Part shown: piece after piece, positions 1-11,683 of the stretch | How positions within the stretch are numbered: the stretch's first letter is position 1 | Layout: each line of letters opens with the position of its first letter | NCBI GenBank assembly: GCA_000328965.1 | Contig: KB205945.1 | Coordinates: 434,001 to 498,000 of the forward strand | DNA length: 64,000 bases | Source of the DNA: Ascocoryne sarcoides NRRL 50072 | Taxonomy: Eukaryota; Ascomycota; Leotiomycetes; Helotiales; Gelatinodiscaceae | Direction: 5' to 3' | Translations under genes and position numbers: made by a program | Notes under the pieces: generated by a model | Seen by the model: only the letters and a program-made list of their open reading frames with translations | What the model was told of the DNA's origin: nothing | The model's database searches: none

Positions 1-587
1 AGGCTCTCCGCCGTCTTCTCTAACCTCTCGATATTCCCCGCGTAGGCGCTCTGGAGAGCATGCAGATCTGGGGTCGGGTGTCGCAATGGAACGCTGCGAC
101 CAGAGGCGGTTCGCACGATAGTTCTGGAGACGATCGGAGGAGACGAGACTGAAGACTCTGCGGCTGTGGCTGGACTGCGGCGTCTGCGAGATCGTGAAAT
201 TGGCACCGGTCCAAACCTGTTGCGCGGTGACAACCCGGGCGAAGTATGGTGTTCTGCAGCTATTAAAGTGGAAATCTGGGGAGATTCGGGCGCATCGTTG
301 GCAAAATCATCGCCGTCGACCTCATCATAGCCGGGCCTCGTGTCGCTCTGGGAAACAATTGATCGCACGAGGGAATCGAGAGAGAGAGCCCCGGCCCGGA
401 CATTCTCATAGCTCGTGTTGTCGCTACCCAAAAATAGCCCTCGTGAAGCTGGCAGCGGCTGGAATGCAGGGAGGAGCGGCGTAAACCCGGATGAAGCGAG
501 ATGCTGGGGTTTTGGAGATGGTGAGGTCGAGTGGCCGTCATCATGATTAGTATTCTCCTCGCTCTGGGCCACGATATCGTAGGCCAT
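1..587 (-). CDS. Hypothetical protein, N-terminal 195 residues; gene continues beyond the left edge
   Basis: Read on the minus strand from the ATG at 587, the frame stays open for 195 codons to base 1 with no stop and no obvious intron, so the gene continues outside the window. The protein starts MAYDIVAQSEEN and is rich in Ser, Pro and Arg. An acidic stretch lies near residues 85-95 (YDEVDGDDF), and a helical segment follows near residues 178-195 (ALQSAYAGNIERLEKTAES). Most of it looks disordered, with one short coiled segment. I do not recognise the family. Codon use is GC-rich at third positions, like the other real genes here, and a 195-codon open frame that includes such composition is unlikely by chance. 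Overlapping opposite-frame ORFs are shadows. Function unknown; the call as a real partial gene is inference from frame length and composition. Confidence 0.6.
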   Translation of the reverse strand, partial: MAYDIVAQSEENTNHDDGHSTSPSPKPQHLASSGFTPLLPAFQPLPASRGLFLGSDNTSYENVRAGALSLDSLVRSIVSQSDTRPGYDEVDGDDFANDAPESPQISTLIAAEHHTSPGLSPRNRFGPVPISRSRRRRSPATAAESSVSSPPIVSRTIVRTASGRSVPLRHPTPDLHALQSAYAGNIERLEKTAES

Positions 588-3211
588 GGTTGTGGAAGGA
601 CGTGAAGTGTATACAAAACAAACAAAGCTGGAGTTTGAGATTTCTGTTTGGCGGAGTCGTCGTCGGGTCCTTATTTAGTTCGTCCCAAGTTCGAGGATTC
701 CCTGCTCTTTTTCCTACCTTCCCTGCTCTCGTCCGCTCTCGTCCCCTTCACAAATGAGATTGTATAGATTGGCTAACGACCGACGACAACCACCAGAGAT
801 TGGGTTCTGCCGACAACCACGAGCTGCATGCATCATAATCAGGATCCCTGGATATAGGATATACACGGGAACAGCCACATCCACGACGTGTGTACCTGTC
901 ACGAATGATGCAGCGATGGTACGAGCGAGGAGATGAGAGAGTCGAGTTGGCCTAGATCGAGGATCCAGTCGACGCGTCTTTGATCGAGACCAAGTATACC
1001 GGTATTCTATCGGACTGGAGGCCCAGAACGAAGAGTGGGACGTGGCTGGAGGGCGACGTGATTGGGAGAATGCAGAGAGTCAGGAACCGGGGAACAAGTC
1101 CAGGCAAGATAAGGACCCCCAACTGACTTTCAGCTCCCAAAATAACTGTCGAGATTCCCCTCTTTCAGCCTCGCAGCCTTGATCGGATCAGGACGTTTGA
1201 GGGGGTCTCGTCGAATCACATATCGACAAGGCAAGAAGAGGGTAAGCAATCGGATATTGTGGCCACTGCAAGGTCTACCGGTCTGCAATAGCATGTTGTC
1301 CCTCTCTGCCTATGTATGATATGCACAATGTGCAATCCGGACGGTTTAACCTCTCTTCCTCTCTCCCCTTGTCCACTATCAACGTCCTTATCAAACCTCA
1401 ATCCCTCGGCCCTGGGAACATGCCAACAGCACTCCGGATTCAGCAGAGGAAATCTCAATGAACCGGCACTTGAGCTTGGATCGCAATACTCCGAGATAAG
1501 CTCGCAGCTAGCCAAGATTTGCTGGGCCTCTTCGATACAGGACTCAATTTCATCCATGCTATCAGCTTGCGGTTTCCAAGAGCCGGAGCACATACCACAG
1601 CTCTTCCGACAGCTTCTCGTCTGTACGCTCCCGGAAGATCATTACGAAGTCTAAATTGCCGATTCTCGAGGAGCACCTGCATTGTATCACTTGAAAACCT
1701 GGACTTAATGCCCGAGTCATATTATCCAATGCATGCAGAGAAACGATTTGGTAATGCTCTTTCCCCCTGCTGGTGACTAGGATAGTTTGATTTCCTTTTG
1801 TTAAGGCTAACAATCTCATTGTTTGTCGTACAGAGTTACGGCGTCTCAATCTCTTCCAATAGGGAAACAGAGCACGTGGAACCAAGAGTTGGTCGCGTGA
1901 TGACTGGGTGGCTATTTATTTCATAATGTTTGCCCCTTAATGAAACCCAAATCGTTTCTAGCTATCCTATACGTAGCTTTATTTTCTTCTGTTGGACTAT
2001 TTTCTTGTCATCTCGGTCCTTTTAACGCTGATTCTCAAGCGAGGTCAGACCTCACACTCTTGTTAATTAATGGCATCCGCCTGCAGTCATAAGTTATGTA
2101 TAAGAAATGGAAATGTGTTCAAGAGGATTTGTGTATCAAATAGGATCCTATATGTTTGTCAAAAATGCACCGCATGCATCACGATCACGTGATATGTTAT
2201 TGTTATTTCGATTTACTATTCACCTGATTAGACTGACCGATCAGCTCATAGTCCACCAGAGGTAGGTACGTACCCTTCGAGTATAGTTGTCAAGTGAGCT
2301 CTGCTTTCATAATTCAAAGCCATGTCTCTACGAAACCAAAAATGGGTTTTCCGCATTTGTACGACATCACCCCAGTCCAATCATCATCCCTTCGAACGAA
2401 TCCATGAAAAACGCTGGCGTCAGTTTAAATTTGTTTCGCAAAGCATGATATGCTTTAAGCTTAGTTTAAAATTTGGCGATGGGGATATTAACCACATTCC
2501 TGCGACAAGTGGGGTACGATGCGAGACCCATACATTTTACCAATGCAGCTGTTACAAGGTATGGGAGGTAGGAAATTGGCCTGAGGTTTGCTGATATAGC
2601 TTGAAATATCGTTGGTTTGTTTATTGTGTTGAGAGAGTGCTACTGTGGTATAGGGGAGAGACGAGGATGTTAATATGCGCAAGGTGATTAATTGAATATA
2701 ACGAAGAGAAGAGACTTGTTTCTTCGCATATAAATACACCTCTCGGTGTGCTTTCTTATCACTAACTACAAATAAGCAAATACTAAAAAATATGATAAGA
2801 GATATAAGCTAGTAAGGTAAGGATATTCTCTAATTTAATATATTCGTTTCTCACTGTCGGGAGGCTGAGTTTTGAAGCCTTCCGAGTATTCACGTGTGTT
2901 GATTCAAGCGGTAGAGACGGTAAGTAGCGTTCAAGAGATATCACCCTGGAGCACAAGACCTGAGTACGTTGTACCAAGTCTATGCTTTATGTGGTGTTGA
3001 TATTCTTGAGGTTCTACGACTATGGGAAGGAAGTTGCTAATATAGAGCTGGAATATGTCATGTGACCTATATCAGACTCTGATACCAACAGTTAAATGCA
3101 ATTTTATTAAGAATAAGACATAAAAAAAATCAACAACGACAACAACAAAAAGTCCAAAATACAAGAGCATAACCCAAAATCTTAAGACCTCTCCTTCCCC
3201 GTCTTCTCCCC

Positions 3212-3265
3212 TGGACTTCACCACATTCACCACATTCACCACCTCCACCTCCTCACCACCTCCAA
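3212..3265. repeat. CCACATTCA/CCACCTC-type simple repeat
   Basis: A pyrimidine-rich tract with about three copies of a 9-bp unit (CACATTCAC) running into CCACCTCC-type units. It generates a spurious minus-strand ORF rich in Val. Seen directly in the sequence. Confidence 0.7.
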
Positions 3266-3475
3266 CCCCACCTATAAAACCCCGCAACCAATCTCCCCTT
3301 ACTTCCCCACCGCAACTCTATGCACTTTACTACAATGCCATTCGTGATTTGAAAAGAAGAAAAAAACTAAGAAATCGCAATGGAGTGTTTAACACGCAGC
3401 AGAAAAGAAAGAGCTAACGAATGTCCAGAGGAAGACCGCCATCTCGAGTTTGGGTTTGGATGGATTGGATATACG

Positions 3476-3772
3476 GATAGATAGATAGATAGATAGATAA
3501 ACTGACTCATTTGTTTTTTTAAGTAGATGTTTTTTTCGACGACGACGACGACGATGATGATGATGATACTCATCAACTATCCACTTCACCCTCACCCCTC
3601 CTCACCCACCCGAAATGACGGCGAGAATATATATATACCTACACCTCCCTCTCTATTTCTCTCTTTCTTTCTTTCTTTCTTTCTTTCATTCATTCTTGAA
3701 TCCTTTCCCTCTTCACCTCCTTACCTCCTCGCTCGAACAAATCCGACGTCTATACATACATACATACATACA
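3476..3772. repeat. Cluster of five different microsatellites
   Basis: Within 300 bp there are (GATA)n at about 3476-3499, (GAC)n then (GAT)n at about 3538-3567, (TTTC)n at about 3663-3687 and (ATAC)n at about 3753-3772, plus a short AT run near 3629. All are perfect or nearly so. They lie downstream of GPI10 and outside any supported gene. Confidence 0.9.
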
Positions 3773-4250
3773 CTATACATCTTCAACCCCCCCCCTCCTC
3801 CAGACCTACCTACCCTACAAACCTACCCCCTCAAGCTGTTATGGGGGAGCGCTGTTTTGAAGAGAAAAGAGAAAAGAGAAAAACCATATAGAGTTCCTTT
3901 CCCTGTAGCGTTCGTAGGAGCGATTTAATAGCTGCCTCGCCTCGGTATCTAAATTCAGGAGTTGAATTTAGAGAGGTGGTTGATTCACCCTGCTGTGTAG
4001 AAAGAGAGTGAAATATACGAATTGTTTGTTTTTCTATGATCTAGTGATTTCAGTAGCTGCGAATAGATAAGATGCATTGGAGAAATAAATCTCGAGAAAT
4101 GGCGTTTACGCATCCTACCCAAAACACTTCCCACATCCACATCACTCGTGACATATCCAAGCCCCATATTGAGGAGCACCTACATCGCCTCCCACCTCAT
4201 GGACTAAACGCCCTCACACACACCTACACACACATACAAACCCACAACTT

Positions 4251-6366
4251 CTACTCCATCTCCACAAACTCCCAAACAACAATATCCCCCTTCCGCCGCC
4301 AATCGTCATGCCACTGACTACTCCTCGTCCGCCACCTCTCCCTCATCCTCCCCTCCCCCACGCCCTCATACCACTCCCTTAACACGCCTTCGATGCCCTC
4401 AAACCCCACCACAAACCGCGGCCACGGCCTCTCCCTCCCGCCCACCTCCTCCTCCAGAAACCTCTTCGGGTCATCATAGAACCGATCCGCCTCATCCCGA
4501 TACTCCGCTCTCGCCGTGGCGTTGGAAGCGGGTATATGGATCGGGGGCTCGCACGTGAGAGCCCAGGCCTTGAGGCCCGGGTGGAAGAGGGAGGAGCGCC
4601 AGGGCGTGGAGTGGCAGGGCATGAGGAAGGCGGCAAAGGTTTCCGAGGGGTCGTAGTTGGTGTGTTTGGGGATGAAGTCGTGCGTGCTGGCGAGGGGGGA
4701 GGAGAGCGGGATGCCGCGGCCGTCGAGGGCGAGGAGTTCGTATTGTTGGCGCAGGTATTTCGTCACGGCGAGGGGGCCGGTTTGGTGGATTTGGGTTGTG
4801 TAGGTGGCGATTATGATGTTGAGGATTATAAGGGAATAGAGAAGTGTCTTGTGGATTATTTTGGTTATGACTTCCGGCTTTGGTTGTTGTTTGATGTGGG
4901 TTGTGGGACCTTTGGGCCTTTTGGAGAGAGGGTCTGGCGGTGGGGCGGGAATGGTATCTGTGGTTGTGAAGAATTGGACGACGATGGGGGCTGTGAGGAT
5001 GTGAAGAATGGGGAGGAGAGGATAGATGAAGCGGACTTCTTTGTGTGTAATCAGTGATAGAGTGGCGAGACTGACTAGGACTATGGTGGTGAACAGGAAG
5101 CGGATATCATTTTGTAGCAGAGACGATGATTTCCATAGTGCGGTCAGTGTGAAAGGAAGAGCGGTTGTTAAGAGAAGAGGCAGGCCCTGAGAGAGATAAT
5201 AATGCCAGTCATTGCGGCCGTAAAAGACAGCAATATCTTGACTGATGTTGAAGTTGAGCAGTTGGTAGGGGGGGAACGTCCAGGTGCCGAAATAGGAGTG
5301 ATCCGAGAGGACGGAGACTGCGAGAACAGTCGCTCCACAGATAAGTGATTCTCGGATGAGGATAAAAATATCAGTGGTGGGGGTCTTGTCTTTTGAGGGG
5401 ATGAGTCTCGTGAGTGTTGGGATTGCAATGCAAAACCAGATCAGTGCGTTGGTTGGGCGGAGGAATATGGCTGCGACTGCAAGTAATAAGGAGTTGCGAA
5501 GACTAAAATAGTGGTCAGCTCTGAAAGAGAGATTCGCATAAGGCTACATACCGGTCGATGGCCACGGAAGTCTGGAGGACTCCCGGTTTAGATTCCTCGT
5601 CAGAGCTAGTCTTGGTCTTTTTCTCAATCTTCAGCGAGCGACTACTTCCAGTCCCAAGGAAAGTGTCACAGGTCAATTCCCAAGGCCAATAGTAAAGAGC
5701 AACTATGGTCATGGTAGTCTCAAGGCTATTTGAGAAGGTTCTGGTGGAGCAAAACCACTGCCAAGGACTGAGAACAGACAAGAAAAGCTATCCCAAATTA
5801 GTTTCGCACGAATCATGGGCAATATCATTTCACTTACAGCGGCCCAAGCGGTATTGCTCCCAATGCCATAGATCCTCTCTGTCAATTGCCACATGAAGTA
5901 TTCCCCCGTTGCTGAGAAGCAGGCTTGAACCAGATTCGGAAGTATTGCCAAAATCATAGCTCTAAACTGCGGGAAGAACATCAGATACTCCATCGGCTTA
6001 TCTACCACGTAGTAGAAGATGGCAAAGAGAGCCGGATGTAAGGACGACCGAAGCTGATGCTGCCATTCCTAAAAACACCGTGAGAACGTGCAAGTCTTCG
6101 AGCAGCGCGACGGTACGGACCCACGTGATCCAGGCTCCACTGTCAGGACCAAAGGCCATTTGCCAGGCTGGCTCGAGAGATTGAAAGTATTCATCCGGCT
6201 GGAAGAAAGTTTGGACGCAAGCTGCATTTATCAGGCGAAAGAGAATCAGCAGAAGAAATACATCGTTGGCGGTTTGTTCGTAGACCAGATGGTGGACATT
6301 GTCGTCTTCAAAAGCGGGAAGGTCAGGCTCCGGCGTCTGTTTGGCTGCTGGCTCGGTGGTTGCCAT
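4251..6366 (-). CDS. GPI10: GPI mannosyltransferase 3 (Gpi10/PIG-B, ALG9-like GT22 family)
   Basis: ER-membrane enzyme that adds the third alpha-1,2-linked mannose to the GPI anchor precursor, using dolichol-phosphate-mannose. Four exons are inferred: 6366-6121, 6068-5838, 5787-5552 and 5502-4251; introns are 49-52 nt and the total is 654 aa. Family marks: TFFQPDEYFQSLEPA near residue 45, then the junction W|EWQHQLRSSLHP across intron 1, SPWQWFCSTRTFSNSLET across exon 3, HKEVRFIYPLLP (the ALG9-family HKE.RF signature) in exon 4, and FLMPCHSTPWRSSLFHP near the C-terminus, typical of Gpi10. Many hydrophobic spans fit a polytopic ER protein. The start at 6366 (MATTEP) is chosen because upstream in-frame codons look like leader sequence; 6522 is the alternative. 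Intron 1 has a weak donor, GTCCGT. Divergent from ornithine aminotransferase. Family call is firm; exon edges are by eye. Confidence 0.93.
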
Positions 6367-7424
6367 TCTGCTTAGGAGGATGGCTTCTGCAACGGATCTG
6401 ATGCGGATGTCAACTCGAAGAAGAGGCCGGTGAAGATATTTTTTTGCTTCATATACGGAGTAAGTTCCACCATGTCCTCTCCTCGACCTTCTCTTCCCAC
6501 GTGTTTCCAGGAGAAAGTTCAAGGGCTGCCTCAGGCTGAAGCATATATCTCACGAGACTCGCGTCCAAACCACCAGGCCTCCCATCTTCCCCGCATTCGA
6601 GTCTATATATTGTTATAAGGCTGAAAACCCCCAACAGCCCCGGGACGGCTCTCCGGCAGTCGCCTTTTTCGGAGATCCGCTGGAGCGTCACAGCGACACG
6701 TAAATGCTGCAGCGACCTGAGAATAGAAGTATAACCAGCGCTGCCTCGGCGCCTCAGGCACCCAGTCCCAGAATATCGGAAATCGGTCTCTATCGGAGCG
6801 CAAGAGCACAATTGCTCGCATGGCCCCCCCACCCCGCCGCTTTCCACCCTCGCCTAGCTTTCCGCTCTTGCTCTTCCGCTCCACTCTTCTCCTCCCCCAG
6901 CCAACCAACGTCACTTGGTCATCACCACCCCCAATCCCCGCCCGCGTGATTGGTGAATGGCGCCGGTCATCGCATCAACACCCTTGCCCCTCCCAGGCTG
7001 GCTCTCCCAATCCCCCACTATCTCGTTCCCCTAAGTGCAGGTACACACGAACTCGAGGAAAACTTATCATCCGTTCGATCCCTAAAGGCAGGTTTGGACG
7101 TGAATGCTCGCAGCAGCCATTCTGTTAGTCAACAATTGGGTCATGCGCAGAGATAGGATGGCCAGGACTGGCACCGAGTCCTCTAGCGCCCCCCTCGGCG
7201 TGGAGATTTTCCCCCATAAGATGATGACGCTGGCCCGGGAAAGTCCTTCGCCCCTCCTCTGGCGGATTTTCTTTCAACTCTAAAAAATACACACACCCAC
7301 ACATCCAAACACAAATCCGCAAGAACCGAGAGAGTCTTTCTTGTCCGCACTCCTTGAGAAGACATACCCAGCATATATCATAGACACCGGTCACATTTAT
7401 CAACATCAGATAATCAGCACCATC
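6367..7424. promoter_or_regulatory. Bidirectional intergenic promoter between GPI10 and ornithine aminotransferase
   Basis: The two start codons face away from each other over 1058 bp. The half next to the aminotransferase is pyrimidine-rich, with CCCCACCC-type runs around 6830-7020, and has CACACACACC near 7290, as is common in fungal leaders. Short ORFs here are low-complexity and not credible as proteins. Promoter role is inference from gene orientation. Confidence 0.55.
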
Positions 7425-8905
7425 ATGGCCCCCCACGCAAATGGAAACGCAGAGCCGATCGAGAGCGACCTCAAACCCACAGCTACCACGTTCCAGCCCG
7501 CAGCCGCCCTGGCAGATTTAAGATACCATTCGCCGTCGACAGCCAGTGCCATCGAGACCGAGGACAAGTACGCCGCCCACAACTACCACCCCCTCCCCGT
7601 CGTCTTTGCCCGGGCCCAAGGGTCCAGCGTGTGGGATCCCGAGGGAAACCACTACATCGACTTCTTGTCGGCCTACAGTGCCGTCAACCAAGGACATTGC
7701 CACCCCGAGCTGGTCAAGGCCCTGTGCGAACAAGCCCAGCGCCTCACCCTCTCCTCGCGGGCCTTCCACAACGATGTGTTCCCCAAATGGGCCGAGAAGG
7801 TCCAGAGCGTTTTCGGATATGATATGGCTCTGCCCATGAATACCGGTGCGGAGGCAGTCGAGACGGCCATCAAGATAGCCAGGAAGTGGGGATATAAGGT
7901 CAAGGGGATCCCTCAGGGAAAAGCATTGATCTTTGGCGCCGCCGAGAATTTCCACGGACGAACGGTAATTATGATTTTTACTAGACTCGAGATTTGATCT
8001 ATGCTGATGTACAAGTGTAGATGACTGCAGTGACCATGTCCACCGACCCGGAATCCCGGGACAACTATGGCCCTTACCTGCCCGGAATTGGCTCCATCTG
8101 CCCATCTACCAATAAACCCATTAGGTTCAACAATGTTCCCGACCTCGAGGAGGCTTTGAATGCGCACGGAAAGGAGACGGCAGCTTTCATTGTCGAGCCA
8201 ATCCAAGGCGAAGCCGGTGTCGTGGTTCCTGCAGACGACTATCTTACCAAGGTGCACGCCCTGTGCAAGAAGCACAATGTGCTGCTTATTTGCGACGAGA
8301 TCCAAACCGGAATTGGACGAACCGGCAGGATGTTGTGCTCGCAATGGGCCAATATCAAACCAGACATGGTTACACTCGGCAAGGCTATCTCTGGCGGCAT
8401 GTACCCAGTCTCTTGCGTTCTTGCTTCCAAGGAGATCATGCTTACCGTCGAGCCCGGCACTCATGGTTCAACCTATGGTGGAAATCCATTGGGCTGTGCA
8501 GTTTCCATCCGTGCTCTGGAGATTATGGAGGAGGAGGATTTGACTAACCGGGCTGAGGCACTGGGCAAGATCCTGCGCCAGGGACTTGCTGACATGAAGT
8601 CTCCCATTATCACGTTGGTTCGAGGCAAGGGATTGCTAAACGCCATAGTTATCGATGACACTAAAACCGGTGGCCATTCGGCATGGGATTTGTGTATGCT
8701 TATGAAGACCAAGGGCTTGTTGGTAAGTTGACCCAAACATACGCATTGACTCGGAAATGCTGACTCAGGACAGGCTAAACCAACTCACGAAAATATCATT
8801 CGTCTCGCTCCACCTTTGGTTATCAGCGAGGAGGAAATCAGAGCTTCCTTGAAGATCATCGAAGAGTCGATCAAGGAATTGCCTCACTTGAAGACTAAGT
8901 ATTAG
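7425..8905 (+). CDS. CAR2: Ornithine aminotransferase (PLP-dependent class III)
   Basis: Transfers the delta-amino group of ornithine to 2-oxoglutarate, giving glutamate-5-semialdehyde and glutamate, the second step of arginine catabolism. Three exons are inferred: 7425-7964, 8021-8722 and 8774-8905, with introns of 56 and 51 nt; 457 aa, normal for the family. Marks: DFLSAYSAVNQGHCHPELV near residue 85, NTGAEAVETAIK for cofactor phosphate binding, the IVEPIQGEAGV segment, LICDEIQTGIGRTG carrying the conserved Asp, and TLGKAISGGMYPVS with the PLP-binding Lys at about 301. HGSTYGGNPLGCAV follows. The start at 7425 (MAPHANGN) has a good context, ATCATGG. No clear mitochondrial presequence is seen, which fits the cytosolic location known in yeast. 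Fungal CAR2 genes are usually arginine-induced; nothing here proves it. Confidence 0.96.
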
Positions 8906-11683
8906 GATGAGATCCTCTCTCTCTCGGACAAAGGCGTCCATACTCACGTTGACCTCTGAAATATTCCGACCGTGGTGAAAGACACCGGAAGGTTTGTCTG
9001 TTATGGGTTGGATAAGCACCGGCGTCAAAAAGGAGTTGGCTGCTGGGGATATTGGCGTACCACACTTGGAGGCCAGGTGGCAGAGGTATACCGATAACTT
9101 TGGATACCCCAAGAATGAGTGAGTGCCTATGATCTGGTGGATATCTGTTTTTGTAGACCATAGATGGAGCGCAGGCCCAGATTGGTCCGGCCAGAAGAAT
9201 GAAGTCCATTAACAAAGTATTTACCTACCAACAATAGTCCCGTAATAGGCTTCTCGAAGTCTGGTGAAAGTGCAGGTGAGCGCACGTGAAGGGTTCTCAG
9301 TGGCAAATTCCCTCGCGGTGAATCGCCAGTCTCCTGAAGCGGTGGGGCAATGGAAGGGGATAAGCTGAACTTAATCAGGATCGATCGCAATATATTCTCC
9401 GAAGGAAGAAAACATACGTTGACAAGAGCGAGTTCTGCGGAGGTTAGGAGGGGGATTCTAGCGTGCATGGATGGTGAGACCCAGGTGTGGCAAGGTCATC
9501 CCGCCAAACCCCCTCGGATTCGCTCCAGTTCAGCCCCAACGTCGCCTTGGAGCAGCTGAACGGCGGGTTCCTGTTGGTGAGGTTTCCCAGCGGTCAGATG
9601 AAGTGAGAGTGGGTATCTACGCGGACGATCCACCGTGGGCGAGAGAAGGGTAAGTTGCGGTCAAGACGCCGCCTCACGTGTTCGTGCGGGTTTGGTTGGG
9701 ACGGGCTGGACGGGGCAGACGAGACGCGGTTTGGCGGCGAGATCGGAAGTGTGAAGAAGGTTGAAGAGGGAAGCTGAGGAAGGGAGGGAGGGAAGGAGGG
9801 AGATGAACTGATCTTCTAGAAGCGTGTCTCGCCATCGTTCGCACTCGAGCAGGGCGACTCTCTCTCCGGGCAAGTCGGTCAGTTGGCCGGCGCCGTTCGA
9901 TGGGAGGTTGCGTCACGTGCCATGACGAGGCTCGACGGCGGGTGTTGTGATGTCGAAGCCTGGACCGGGATGGCTGGGGAGGTGGGAATCATACCTCTTA
10001 GAAGCACCGGCAGGTTGCAGTGCGTGCTTCTCGAGAAGGGGTTTGTCGCTGCAGACGCAGAGAGATCCTTGTTGGCGGCCGGAGGATGCCCACGTAGATA
10101 CAAGCCCTGTTGTACACTGGAATTAATGCGATGCGAAGGGGAACTGGGAGGAGTGATGGGATATAAAGGGGATCTGTCGGTGTCTCGGTCGTCTTCAAAT
10201 CGGATATACAGATGATGGGGGTGTCCCGTTCGCGCCTGCATGAGGCACCGGGTACTTGGGTGGGGGACGTGATAGGCGGATGCTGAAGCGTGACCTGGAT
10301 GGACGCGAGAGCTGCAGAGATATGGTTGCAATAGGAGACGAGAGGAGGTGAGCGGAGGTGAGAGGAGGTGAGAGGAGGTGAGGGGAGAGGAGAGGAGAGG
10401 AGAGCAGAGAGGAGCAGGATTCCTCCGGGAGGGTGAAGCCTTAGCCGGATGCCGTCCATTGGAGCACGTAGGGACTTGGGGTGGCATCGAGCAGAGCTGC
10501 AAAGGCCATGAATGTAAGACCCATGCGGGACCGGACCTTTCACTTCGTATGCATCGTCGAACACCTAACTGCCAGGCCAAAGGTCGAGTCGGGAGGGCAG
10601 GGTGAGGTCATTCCTCGGTCGGATGGTGCTTTCGATCTCGCTGATGGTGTGCTGGGAATCGCCTCTCCTGGTGCTCCCCAGAGATTCGTTAGTCAGATCG
10701 GCTCGAAAGGGCAACCTCGCGATGGGATGATCGGCATCCTGTGCGCTCCAGTCCTCCATCCGCCTGAAGAACCGAGGCGTATTTCGAAGGGAAGGGCGGT
10801 GCGGTGCGAGGGGAGGACGCTTGGTGCGAGCCAGCGGCATGGATGCGAGATCAAAGGCGACAGAAAGGCCTAAAGCCTCGCTCCATTGCATGTTGCATGT
10901 TGGTTGCACTCGGTTCTCCACATTCTTTGACATGTAACTCGGCCCTCTCAGGCGCCCGATAACAACAATCTTATCGCCATGATGTTTCGGCGCCTTCCCC
11001 GTTCGGGCTAGACCGTATGCACTCGGGGCTGCACTGCATCTCCGTACCGGCCCTCTCTTGGAAGGCGATCCAGTCATCACGAGTGACTCTCTTCACTCCC
11101 ACGACTCCCTCCCCAGCTCGTCTGAAAGGGTCCCCAAGTTCTCTAATCCGCCTCGCCCTCTTCCATTCACCATCGTCGACCCATCTATACTACCTCTGCC
11201 TTAACCCGCCCTCTTCGTCCTCCCTCCCCAACTAGACGCTGCTCCATCGAGTCATTCAGTTGACCTCGTTCGGTACCTCTAGCCGCGATATCCTCGTTCG
11301 ACGACGACTTGATCCTCCGCCAACCAGCGCTGCAGCCTTGTTCTGCCATTCCGAACTTCTGAGCCACGTCCCCGGCAACCTGCCTGTTCCGCTTCCAGAC
11401 ACTCGATCCCATCCAAACACTGCGCAGACCGAGTGAGGCTTCCTGCCGTGGGTTGTGTTGCCTGGCCATCTGAGAGCTCCTCGCTTCAGCTGCCTACCAC
11501 CTCCGACCCAGAACTATAGAGCTCGACTCCGGACCCTCGATTTATCACAGACCGCCCCGATCATATCTGTGTATATGCAGAACGAACTGACAGCGAATCT
11601 CTATCCTCATTATACTTGGTAGCACTCGGGGTCTCGGGCGGGAGAGGAGGGAATTTGCCCCAGCAGAGTCCGAATCTACCGTG
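8906..11683. other. Long intergenic region and probable ATG1 leader
   Basis: 2.8 kb between OAT and ATG1. Several ORFs up to about 230 codons occur on both strands (for example 9879-10580 and 10565-11080 minus), but they are low-complexity or Arg/Ser/Pro-rich with no motifs, so I do not call them. The last 600 bases before ATG1 are pyrimidine-rich, like a long 5' leader. A GA-rich tandem repeat is listed separately. Confidence 0.55.
10341..10413. repeat. 10-bp GA-rich tandem repeat
   Basis: Four units of AGAGGAGGTG (one carries a single change) at 10341-10380 run into a GGAGA-rich tract to about 10413. The plus strand is almost pure purine. It lies about 1.3 kb upstream of ATG1. Confidence 0.85.

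Larger units (their letters stand above)
588..4250. other. Intergenic region, mostly without a supported gene
   Basis: This lies between the divergent start of the left-edge gene and the 3' end of GPI10. The first kilobase probably holds the promoter of the left-edge gene. A weak minus-strand candidate sits at 1216-1885 (see findings). From about 2000 to 3060 the DNA is AT-rich with no convincing ORF. Simple repeats cluster at 3.2-3.8 kb. The last few hundred bases are probably GPI10 3' UTR. Confidence 0.6.

Noticed and set aside
9879..10580. 233-codon minus ORF upstream of ATG1
   Set aside because: Its core is the translated GA/CT tandem repeat (Leu/Ser runs), and another frame is equally open.
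10565..11080. 171-codon minus ORF
   Set aside because: No family resemblance; lies in the probable ATG1 upstream region and has mixed composition like noncoding DNA.
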